Assembly: GCA_036362985.1 (NCBI GenBank)
Contig: JAYGXS010000008.1
Location: 6,777,253-6,841,252 of the forward strand
DNA length: 64,000 bases
Direction of reading: 5' to 3'
Source: Ligula intestinalis
Taxonomy: Eukaryota > Platyhelminthes > Cestoda > Diphyllobothriidea > Diphyllobothriidae
This document shows positions 44,901 through 56,900 of the stretch, one piece after another (within the stretch, counting starts at the first letter, position 1; every line of letters begins with the position of its first letter). Below the pieces are notes generated by a model. The model had not been told where the DNA came from and did not search any database. It was given only the letters and a program-made list of their open reading frames with translations. Made by a program: the position numbers and the translations under genes.

Positions 44901-47900
44901 GCGTTCAATTGATCCGCTGTCGGGATATTGCCACTGACTTAACATGGTTGCACGCGCCCCTGGAGGATCACGCGCAACCTCTGCTTGAACTGGTGGGTTC
45001 CGGATCCTGCACTCCCCTTCTGAATCAATTGCTCAACCTCCCTCTTGTTCAGGTAACTCTGGACCGTGTCCAGCCCATACCCGAGTTTGTCCACATGTTT
45101 TCATCGGCTGTTGCTGGGGAGTCAGACACGGACCCTTCTTCTGATTGCAAGCCCCATCACTTACCACCGGAAACCCCAGGAGCTATCGTCGGCGTTTATG
45201 ATTTTTGCAGATCTCTTGACCGCGTGATCGCAACCTCTCAGACATTGGTGAGTTATTTTCCAAACTTATTTACTAATCACTGACAAAATACCAGTAGAAA
45301 GTATGCAGTTTACTTGCAAAGGGCCGATCAGGTGCGGAAGCCGTTTGTCCTTCGTTTTGGTTAGTTAAGTTCGTGCGTGAGGTTGTAATCGAAAAAATAG
45401 TTAAAACAAAACAAGTGACAGGCCTAGGATACTTGAGCGAATCACCAACCATTATGACAGAATTTGAAATGACTGCGAGGGCCTCTACGCTGACTTTCAG
45501 TAAGTACTGTCATATCAGATCACGTTCTGTAAATGCCACACATTATTCTCGTGCATAAAACTTAACTACGTACATACTACTCCTTTAATTTCAGTACATA
45601 GTATTTTCTGTTTAAATTGACTCTGGGGGACATTTCGTAGTGCAAATGTAATGAATATGTTACACGTTGTTATTTTGCAAATCCTTCACCATTTTTATTA
45701 TGTATCTTTTATCATCATTATTTTTATACAGCTGGTGTACTAATACGATCTGTAAAACATTTTGTAACCTAAATATTTTTCACGCATACCTGCACCGTTT
45801 CAATGACGTTTTTAAGGGCTTTTTTATTTTAAGGTTGCGAAAATTCCCATCACAGAAATCCGAAGAGTAATTGGCGAGCATACGTATAATCGTATACGTA
45901 TGCTCGCCAATTACTCTTCGGATTTCTGTGATGGGAATTTTCGCAACCTTAAAACAATCCAAGGATCCCTCGGTGTTAAGGGCACTCAATGGGTACCTGC
46001 GCTTCAACACCAAACGTGTCGAGGCGAGAGTAGTGGCTAAGTTTATTCATGACTGCATTGAGAGTAATGAATATGGAAAGTATACGTATGCTCGCCAATT
46101 ACTCTTCGGCTTTTTTATTTATTCCAAATACGACAGTTCCCCCGTCGATTTCGACGATGGGCACCACGCGCTCCAACAAGCCGCAGCAAACGCTGAAGCA
46201 AGCCGCAACATACACAGAGGCAAGCTGGGCAAGCAACATGAAAGCGACAGCAAGCGTTAGCAACGCAGAGAACTGGCACGAGAGAAAACAGGAGTTTAGG
46301 CAGACTCGCGCAGAATCTACCCACTCGCTCGCCACTCCCACCTCCGTTTCCGGTGTAAAGACAAAGTCAACAAGACCGGGGATGAGGGAGGGTGTAGATG
46401 GCTGGCGCGATAGACACTCAGCACGCGCACACTTGACACAGCCATCTCGCTAGGTATGCTCCCAACTGCGCGGGACTGCCATAAAGGCCACATTGCGAGG
46501 TAGCCATTGCAGCCTGACTCTCAGTCCTCCCTCTCCTCCCATACGCACACACAGACACACGCGTACAGAAGGAGCAGCAACGTAGGGGGCCCGAGTTTTC
46601 CCGTCAGTTGGCAGACCCTCCAAGCCACGGCTTTTAGCGCACCGTGATAGATTCAGAAGCATTCAGCTTTATTATAGTGAGGAGAGAAACGCGCCGAGGT
46701 CAACCTCACTCTCTCCCCCACCGCATAGTGACCACCTAGCTTTCCGGAAACCTGAGGTGGGGTCTGAAAACCAGTGGGAGCGCGAGCGCAGTCACCAACA
46801 GGGAATCAGAAGTGAGCGAAAGTGCCAGCGCCTTCCAGGCCGCAGGGACCGTGGTTGGCTGAAGACTGGCATTGCATGTGCATACAGACCATTGGATCTC
46901 AAAAGGGTGAGAGCAGCCCTGCATGAAGCCTGGGCCAACATCCTCCTGAGAGGGGTAACCAGTCAGTCAACGACTGAAAGGCACTACCCATACTCCGTTG
47001 TCGGTTGGCTTCCGTGGAGATAAAGGAGAGAGAGAGACAGCTGGTGAACTTCGCAATGTGGATGGGCAGATAACAAACATAAGCAGGGAAGGGGTAAGAA
47101 GGCAGGAGAGGGAAGAGTGAAAAAAAGTGAGAACTGAGAGCAGAGCCAAACGAACAAGTGAGAAGAGAGAGAGAACAGAAACAGGTAGAACGGAAACAAG
47201 AACGCAGCTTACCTTTCATCGGGGTTGTCGGGGACAGCCTGACGCGACTGCAGTGACTGTGGTGCTGGCTAATAGTGTTTGTTTTGCTATTGACAGAAGG
47301 ACTAGCAGTGCTGCATAGGAAAGGGGATCACATTTCGCAGGACTAGGTTTGCTTGCGAGCTGGTGCAGGTTAGGTTTGGTAGTGAATATCAGTGAGGATA
47401 AGGCTATACCCCGTACTTGTTATTGGTAGTTCACAATACAGCACGACAAGGCAGCTTAGTTAGTTGAAACTCCTGCGTTGATTAGCCGGTTGCTGCCAGC
47501 TGGCTCTGCCGGTCTTCGGATTACTGAGGGCCGAAGGCCGTGCACAGCCACCACGTACTCCCCCCTCTTGACCCAGGCAGCAAAAGGTTGCACCTACGAG
47601 TTAAGTTGGCGTGAGAACAGCGATTGGCATGAACTACTACCCGGACGGTCTTACGACGAGGGCAGCATGGAAATCGATCAGTTCTCCCCCTAAGAATTAC
47701 GTTAGTAGAGAAAGCCTGACTGGCGAGAGCGACGATCAATCCCCCCCCCCCCTGCCCTCCGCGCACCCAGCCACACCGGCATTTTAGGCGTAAATTGGCA
47801 AGGTAACAACGTTAGAGGCGCGAGTTGGGGGGGGGGAGGGTGAAGACTGACAAACTAATCCACCACAGTGGTGACTGTGATAGGCGTGATGCGAATGCAA

Positions 47901-50900
47901 TTATATGAATGACGCTTAAGATCACACCCTAAATTGCCTCTGAGAACAGGAATGTTTGGACAGGGCTGAAGGTGCGAATGAATGCACTGCAGGTCCTAGA
48001 GAGGACTGCGAGTAAGAATGAATAAACCTGAGAAGAGCTGGGACTAAGCTGCTAGTGACGTTAAAGGATTCCAGTGCTGATGAGGGCAGTAGAAGAACCT
48101 TGCTTAATGAAACTAGCAGCAGTAATAATAGTAGTGGTGCAAGAGACATCTTACATAAGGCAGTAAGGCAAAATAAGAGGAAGGTTCGGCAGGCCTGAGG
48201 GGCACTTACCTGGGGTTCCCGACAAACCTAACGACGCAATCGTGTGGTGAGGCGGTTAGCGAGTACGGTTATGGCTGGTGGTGGGGGTGTGTGAGGTGCC
48301 GGATGTGTCGAAATCACGGTCAATGCCGCTGTCGTGAATACGCACGTGACCTAGTAGGCCTATGCGATGAGCGAATGATCGGGGGCAGTGAAGGCGGCGG
48401 TCTCGTCTGTGTGTTCGTGCTCCAGGCACTAGTTCACCAGTCTCTGTGCGATGGATTCGCAAGTGACCGATGAGACCAATGCGTGAGGTGAATGTGCGAT
48501 TGCAGTGAGGGCATATCAGGCCCTCAGAGCTGGTGGGGGGTTCAGGTGTGGAAGTTGTTGCGGGCGGTAATGTGTCGGAGGGAGTGGAAGAAGTTGTGGG
48601 TGAGTTGGAGTCGGTGGACGAGGGCAACGAGGCATCTCTCGCATCGATTATTGCCGTCAAGGTGGAGACTGGAGTAGGGTCTGGTGGAGTGTTTGGTGCA
48701 GTAGGCGTGGATGCTGTCGGAGGAGGGTTGCGCGGCTTCCGGAGGTGACCGACCAGGCCAATGCGTGCATGGAAGGTGCCTTGACGCGCGGACACGTTGG
48801 AAGGGCTTGGGTGGTGGCAGCGTGCGTCCGTGGATTGTGAGACTTGCGTGCCGTCCGTTTTGCCTTGGCGGCGGCGATCCGACTGGCTTCGTAGATTGCG
48901 GCGCCCGTTTTTACCGCTCTTCGCCACACAGATCGGTCCTGTGCTAGCTCTTCCCAGTTCGTCGTGTTGATTTGGAGACGCTTCAGGGAGTTCTTCAGGG
49001 TATCCTTGTAACGTCCCTTCTGTCCTCCTTTGCAACGAGTGCCGACGGCGACATCGCCATAGAACAGTCGCTTGGGTAGCCGCTCATCGTTCATACGTAA
49101 CACGTGACCGCTCCAGCGCAGTTGCTTCTGCCTGAGCATGGCATGGATGCTGAGAACTCCCGTTCTCTCCAGAATTTCCGTGTTCGGAATCTTCTCCTGC
49201 CACTTCACCTTCAATATGCGGCGAAGGCAGCTGATATGAAAGTGGATCAGTTTCCGCGCTTGACTAGCATAGACGGTCCAAGTTTCCGCTCCGTACAAGA
49301 GTATTGACAGCGCAACAGCCTTGTACATCTTCAATTTTGTTGACAATTGAAGACCATGACGATTCCATACAGAGGCTTGGAGCCAACCGAAGGCTTGGCT
49401 AGCTTTGGGGATTCTGCGGGCAACCTCGTCGTCTATTTTAATGTTGCGGGAAAGCGTACTGCCGAGGTAAGTGAAGTTGTCCACGTTCTACAGTTCGGCT
49501 CCGTTGATGTTGATGCGTGCGGGGTTGAAGTCAACCCCTGGCGGCGGTTGATGCATAACCACCGTCTTGTCCGTGTTGATGGTGATGTCAAAGTTGGCGC
49601 AACCTGCTGCAAAGAGGTCCATGCTCCTTCGCATGTCCGCTTCGGTGGTGGTGTTGAGAGCGCAGTCGTCCGCAAACAGCAGATCATGGACTGGTTGTGG
49701 TGACGCGCGTGGGGGCCTGCATTCGACGAACGTTGAGAGGGTTTCCGTCCGTTCTGTAGTTGATGGGGATTCCGGGACGCTCGTCACGGTAGGCGTCCAT
49801 CAGCATGGCAGAGAACATGAGACTGAAGAGGGTGGGCGCGAGGACACAGCCCTGCTTCACTCCATTGGTCACTGCGAAGGCTTCAGACAGCGTTTCGTAG
49901 TCCATGACGTGCGCCATAATCCCATTATAAAGTTGTCGAACCATGTGGTTGAAGTGTTCCGGACAGCCAAACTTCTGCATAACCTTCCAAAGTCCGGGCC
50001 GGTTCACCGTGTCGAAGGCTTTTGTCAAATCTACGAACGTAGTATAGAGGTGGGTCCGCATCTCCTGACATTTCTCCTGCAGCTGACGCGCGGCAAATAT
50101 CATGTCAGTGGTGCCGCGGTGACGTCGAAAACCACATTGACGTTCAGGCAGAAGCCCTTGTTCCGGGTGGCTACTCAGACGATTGAGGAGAACGCTTGCG
50201 AAGATTTGACCGGCAATATTCAGCAGTGAGCTGCCGTGGTGGCTGTCACAGACTTGACGATTCCCCTTACGCTTGTAGAGGTGGACGATGGTGGCGTCCT
50301 TGAAATCCTGGGGAACTTGGTCCTGTCGCCACATCTCTTGGAACAGGGTGGTGAGGAGAGTTATGAGTTGGTGACCACCATATTTATAGATCTCCGCCGG
50401 GATCCCGTCGGATCCGGGTGCCTTCCCACTGGACAGCTGCTGCACAGCCTTAATGGTATCCTCAGGGGTGGGTGGGAGGTCGAGATCAGCATTAATTTCG
50501 ACTTGCGGCAACCGTTCAATGGCAGCCTCAAAGGTGGTAGAGGGCCGGTTGAGTACACTTTGGAAGTGCTCGGCCCAGCGGCTCAGAAGTTGGGTCTTCT
50601 CAGTGATGAGTGTGGTACCGTCCGCGCTGAGAAGTGGGGCTGTGCCTCTTACTATGGGGCCGTAAACCTCTTTGAGCGCAGCGAAGAAGTTCTTCCATTC
50701 ATTGCGGTCTGCATAGCCTTGGATTTCCTCACCCTTACGAGCCATCCAAGCTTCCTGCATTTCCCGCAGCCGCTGCTGTACAAGACGGCGACTTTGGTAG
50801 TAGGCTGCTTTCGTGGCGTCGGTAGGGCGAACGACATATTTGTTACGGAGGCGATTCTTCTCAGAGATGAGAGTACTGATGGCTGCATCGTTTTCGTCGA

Positions 50901-53900
50901 ACCAGTCTTGGTGTGGGCGGGGCGCAGGCCCAAGGATGCGTTTGGCAGTGGATTGGACAGCATCCCGTAGTTGACACCATCGAGTCTCCACGGAGGTGTT
51001 CTCTTCTGCGACAGGGAGGTTATTCAGCTGTTGGGTCAACTCGTTGCTGAAACGCAAATGCTTGGCAGGCAAGTTTAACAAAGCAGTATTCAACTTACCT
51101 GGGGGTCGCTTACCTTGAGGTCTCCTGCGTGGTTGAAGACGGATCCGCATCTTGGAGATGATGAGACGATGATCGGTATCACCATCGGCACCCGGCATTG
51201 CCTTTGTCACCAGCACGTCCTGCTGATAGCGCCGCCGCACGAGGACATAATCCAGAAGATGCCACTGACGAGACCTGGAGTGCATCCAGGTCGCCTTGTG
51301 CTGCAGCGGTTGGCTGAAGTAGGTGTTGGTCAGTATGAGACGGTGCACCGCGCAGGTGCGAAGGAGGAGTAGGCCATTGTCAGTTCGCGGAGGCCGTGAG
51401 GTCCGAGCACTCCTCTCCAGGCGGCGTGGTCTGTGCCGACGCGGGCATTGAAGTCACCAAGGATTATCAACTTGTCCGCTTTCGGCACAGAGGCCAGGAG
51501 GGCGTGCAGATCCTCGTAGAACTTGTTCTTTGTCTCGTCAGAGCTGGTCATCGGAGGAGCGTAGACACTAACGATGGTGGCGAATTGGCCACCCCAGAGA
51601 GGCAGGCTGAGGCTCATCAGGCGTTCGTTGATGCCCTGCGGCGTACAGGGTAGTCGTCCCACGACGTCCTTCCGGATAGCAAAGGCGACGCCGGCTTTGC
51701 GTCGGTCTGTCGTCGGACGGCCCACATAGAAGAAGGTGTAGCTGGCACCCACCTCTTCTATGGAACCTTCACCGGAGAAGCGGGTTTCACTGAGTGCGGC
51801 GATGTCCACCTTGTAGCGCGCCAGTTCCCGGGTGACAAGCGCTGTTCTCCGTTCCGGTCGGATGCTCCTCGGGTTAACTAAAAGGGAACGAACATTCCAA
51901 GCGCCGAAGATGATAGGACTTACCTGGGCTCCCTGAGCTGTCCTGTGAGCTCTGGGAGCTGGCCTGTGGGAAGTAAAGGGGTTAGTGGGAGGGAGGCGAA
52001 GAGATATGTTTTGATTTGCGTTTGTATTGTTTCGACTGCGTGTATGCAGTCTGACAGCCACGGTCACCTGGCAGATGTCGTGACCCAGCGTGTTTGGAAC
52101 CATCTTTTATAGGACCATCAACCGTCTCACGAGAGGCGGCAGCGCTTCTCCTAAATTGGACTGCCTGTCACAAGTAGCTGCTGCCGAACAACACCATGGG
52201 CCGCGATTGATTTGGTATCGAACGACCACTTGGTTACGAGCCGCCTACAACGTTGCTGTCGCGCCGCCATAGGACTTTTAGGGGGAAGGTATTTGGGGAG
52301 TAGGGGGTGGAAGCAGCAGTACTCATCCTAGTAGCAGTAGTGGTGAAGGCGACAGTCTCTCCATTTATGCTTCTACGCATTCTAGTGCTGCGACATCCGA
52401 TTGCTGTTAGAGTTACTGCTACGAGTAGTATCGTCACTGATGTTACTAAGGGGGCAAGCTCTGCTAGGACTAAGAATGCTAATCATGATGATGAAATGAC
52501 TATATGGGTAGACATCGTTACAATGGAGGTGAATTAAAGTAATGTAATGGAATAGTATAGGTATGACAGTAGAGACAACATGGGAGAAGTAGCAGGTAGA
52601 GTAACAGATAACAAATATTAATTGGACAAAAAATAGTAAGATAAAATCGATGTGGAATCAGGCATACATGAGCATAAAGAACAATGGATGCAATGTTAAG
52701 ACTACCGGATATCGAGTAGATTACGCAGATACAGCAACGTTACGAGAGTACTGAAATGCGTAAGCTAGGTAGGTAAGCACTGATCGCGAACGGTTGTAAT
52801 AATGGTAGTTACGATAAAGCAACTAGAGATAGCAAGTTTAGCAAATGGGTAATAAAGAGTAAGGGAAAATAAACGATAAAATACAAACAGACAATGGTAC
52901 GGTATAAAGTAAGAAGCTTCCTTCCACCAGCTACGTCTACTAGGGTACTTACAGCTGCAACCCGGGGACATACCGGGCGTGGGGACACACAGACCGGAGA
53001 CCCTCACTTGGTTTGGCCCGCTGACCGCGGCGGGGAGCCGGGGGGTGGCCGCCAGGCAGAGCCTAGCTACGGGGAGCCACAAGTGAGAGCTGGATGCCAG
53101 CCAAGGACGCTAGGCGTAGCCACCACCTACGCGAGTTGGATGATACGATCTGCCACGACCTTCACGTTCAACCCCCAGCTGAACACCCCATACCCTCCAT
53201 TTATTCCAAATATAATGTCTGATTCTGACTGACTAAATATCTACATAGGGTTTACATGTCAAGGTCTTTTCTCGCCACCCGATGGTTTAATGCGATAAGG
53301 GTATTCATACTTAACGATGTACAACAAATTAACTGTATTTTTTACGATAGTGTTGGCTAACCGGATGTTTCTGTGCGTTATTTTCACATTCGAAATTCTT
53401 TCTGGCTCATTCAATAATTGCTACAGTTTTAAAAATGCATCAGCCTGAGAGATCGCTTACCGCATTTTTAACATTTTGAATTCTTTTCGTAGGCAATGGT
53501 GAGGGCCAAACTATCTTCGGAGGATGATTTACAGTCGGATGGATGGATTCCTGTCTCCTTGCTCTGTCCCCTCACTCTCACGCGGATCGAAGTGAGTCCA
53601 GCCATATTTTTAGCAATGTTATTTGACCGTAAATGTAAAGGATGCCCTCATGTGGTTATCACGTTAAACTGTCTATCTTAAACTGTTCATATAGGCGTCC
53701 TTATTTGCAGGGTTTGGGATCGCAGCTCAGTGAAGGATATGATGACGCTATGAGCGAGCAGTCCTTCTGTTTTAATTTAGCTATGACTGTGTCAAAAAGC
53801 CTGTTTAGTCCTTTAAAGGAGAAAGGCAACCGATATACTAGGACCGGATCAGGTCTACTCTTCCCTCCTTAGCTACTGATCCGCTCAAGTCAACTCACCT

Positions 53901-56900
53901 GATGAGCGACTGCTTATGTATCAATCCGTAGAACCTGCTTATTTTGGGCACCGTTTATTAAAGAACATGCTGTTAAGAGTCCCCTTTAGATGCCTCGGTT
54001 ACCCTTAAGTAGGTCCAAGGATTGTAGCTATTAATCTGTTTACCAGTTTTTTTCGTTTTTTTATTAGTTTATGTGGTAGTAGGCCTGTTTTTCGTTTTGA
54101 AAATCGGACCTCCCGAGTCTGGTGTAGGATGTCGTTAATTTGACAAAAAGCCGAGAGATCGCAGTCTAATTACGCCTTTTGTAAGCTGAACACAACAAGA
54201 AGAGCACACACGTGGAAGTATTTTAGCGTATTTAGTACATCATATTTAGGGCAAAAAACGCGTGTGCAGTCATGTCCGTCTGACCAATCAGATACTATCC
54301 TCGAGCAAGTAGCGACACGATTGGCTTGTAAATCATTCGTCTGGCTTCTCAGAGTCCAAGCTTGGCACCATCTTTAACTTGTAAATTATTTATTGATTGC
54401 CAGTTTACTTGCGTCGCGCCTAGGCGGATCGATAGCCTCGCATGAGCAAAACTCCCTGCGTGCTCGCGTGTCAGTTAGGGCGGCTGCCAACATAGGCGAT
54501 GACGCAAGATTCAGTGTGATGTGAAAAATAAACGTGTCGACTTCTACGTCTCCTACACTATCACGTGTCGGAATTTTACACGCGTTTTATTCCATGATCT
54601 GCTAATAGCTGCAGTTAAAGCCGATTAGGAATTTCGATGAGTACATAGCGGGGGGTTAAGTAAGTGAAACCCTGCCAACTGCGTAAGAGGTGAGAGAAGT
54701 CATGGGAAGGCCAGATTGATAGAAGAAATGTATTCCGTCGATAAGAGTTAGGAGAAAGTTGCCACTCGGTCTGGAATGAAGTTCGACCGTGAGGGCCGTG
54801 TGAATGCGTGGGGTCATTACAGCGGCCAACGATGCTGCCTGCGTCCACACCATGACGGGCGGCATCCCGAGCGTTCGTCAGTGTGAGAATTGTCACAACG
54901 GCGCCAGATCGGGCTTTGTTTGCGTCAGCCTAAGGACGATGATTGGCTCGGCCAGTCTGAAGTGCGTATATGCATCCCGATCTCGCTAGGGCAAAGACTG
55001 CGCGTCGCATGCGCACATGGGCCATCGCGCTGGGTCTAGCGCGACTGGTCGATGAAGATTGTCACTGAGAGACCATGTCTGTGGCGTCTCACGTTAGCAG
55101 GAGGTTGCCTGTAGAACCGTTACAAGTATGTTTGTCACAATGTAAGAGAGGCGAATAGCTTTTGTGACATAGAAAGCCAGCGGCGAACATTCATCAAGAC
55201 ATGCAAAATAATATCTGCCGGTATGGATTTTTTGTGGGGCCGCCTGGGGAACGTGTAAAGCGCGCCCCTCAGGCTCATGGGCACCTGATTTTAGGATAGA
55301 GGACAGGCAGGGCATGTCAAGAAACCAATTAGATGACAATATTTATGTATAATAAAAAGGTTACGAGGAAAAGTTGGGTCGCGTTCTCAAACCTTGAGAG
55401 AAGCCATTGAAGTAGGCTTTAATATCATCGCTAACCTCCCGCCCGACCAACGGAGAACGCGTGTATGTAAGGGGAGTGTGCTTTAACCTCGGGCGAGGTC
55501 ACTGAGGTACATTTTCTAGTGTAACCACCAATACCAACCAGAAAAAAGGTTGGCGAAGTGCAAAAGTGGGAAGATTGTGGAAATCACCGTACTTAAAATT
55601 TGTAAGTAAGTGGTCATTCCTGCTGTTAATTCAAAAGGCTAATTTCGCTTAGTATACTGACTTAAGCGGTTATGGTATGCTGTGACCTTCGGAGGACCGC
55701 TCTGCAGTTCAGTGCCATTATCAAAGCCCTGCTGGATCGACGGATGGCGTGTAGGAAACTGTAAGGTCATGGGCAGTTCGACCTAATCAAACGTTTAAAT
55801 AGGAGGCTACAATAGATAAGGACCTTTTGAAGACTCCGCTTGGAAACCCTACCTATCTGTCTCTCTTGGTTTCCTCAACAATGTGATTACGCATATAATA
55901 TGTTGATTTTGAGAAGGATTAAAGCAGCTTATTATTTGTGTGCAAAATTGGTTTATGTTTTTTCGCCATTGGACGGTGTGAGGGATTTCGTGGTCCCATA
56001 TACGAATGCCGCTGCCAGTTATTAAGCCGCTTTCGAATGCAGTAAATGTCAGGTCTTGTTTGTGGCATATTCTGATGGATTTTTTTGCCATTTCCAGTCT
56101 ACGAGATTTTTGGTGCCTCTGTACATGCACTCCGTCTGCTCTTCTGCAGATCCCTGTGCGCTCAGTGAACTGTGACCACCTGCAGTGCTTTGACCTCTCC
56201 TCCTATCTAACAATCAACAAGAAGCGTCCTCGGTGGTCCTGTCCTGTCTGCAGTTCGCCCGCCCCATTCCGCGATCTGCGACGCGATGAGTAAGTGCTTT
56301 TATGTGACCTCCACTTTACCCTTGTTTGTGCCTTAGCTTGCGTAACCCGCGACCAGTTTTCATCAACCATCGATAAGTATTTCTCACAAAGATGGAAGGC
56401 TGGATGACCTGTTTTAGCTGCTTGTGGGCCACGGTCCAGTCATACCCTCAGCACAGGTCACGTGAAAGTGGACATATGCGCTTCCTCATGAGTGTTTGAT
56501 CTCAGCAATCGACCGATTTAACCATGGCACAACTCCTGTCGTCTGCCAGTTTGCATTTTAATACACACTAGGCGGGCCCTTAAACAAATTGTGATCGTTT
56601 GTATTCCGTCTATCGGTTGCGATATCACTAGTATTCAGGATTGCGACCGAACTACCAACCATCCCTGGCATGTGTTCACCTCCTGTTGTTTCAATCATAT
56701 CTGACAGATTTTGCTAACTTTTCGTGTTCTGGTGAAGGTACTGTTTCGTTAGGTACACAACCCTATATTGTCGCATGACTTTAGTTCAGTCAAACTGCGT
56801 TCTGACCACTAGGAGCAGAAGTCGTTTACAAGGTCCCATGCAAAGTTTTTGGTGTAATACTACGGCCAAACAGGAAGGTCCGTCTACATACGCATTAAAG

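Larger units (their letters stand above)
46131..53198 (-). mobile_element. 7.1 kb APE-type LINE with C-terminal zinc fingers
   Basis: Bounded by 14-bp direct repeats. Minus-strand order: 5' region (53198-52104), APE endonuclease (52103-51330), RT (51348-49684, then 49787-49488), RT thumb and C-terminal domain (49484-48657), C2H2-like fingers (to about 48256), and a 2.1 kb 3' region with no convincing ORF. At least four disruptions separate the pieces, so it is inactive, but it is full-length or nearly so. Inserted in intron 4 of PIAS B. Clade not certain; RT resembles RTE/CR1-group elements abundant in flatworm genomes. Confidence 0.85.

Noticed and set aside
47741..47753. C-rich run as a structured element
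   Set aside because: A homopolymer inside the LINE 3' region, most likely slippage.
50236..50970. Long plus-strand frames across LINE bodies (also 17008-18172, 37017-37949, 49567-50229, 60591-60869, 63104-63457)
   Set aside because: They lie antisense to reverse transcriptase or endonuclease domains and encode nothing recognisable.
53895..53925. CTGATGAGC on the plus strand as a hammerhead
   Set aside because: The required GAAA and stems are absent.
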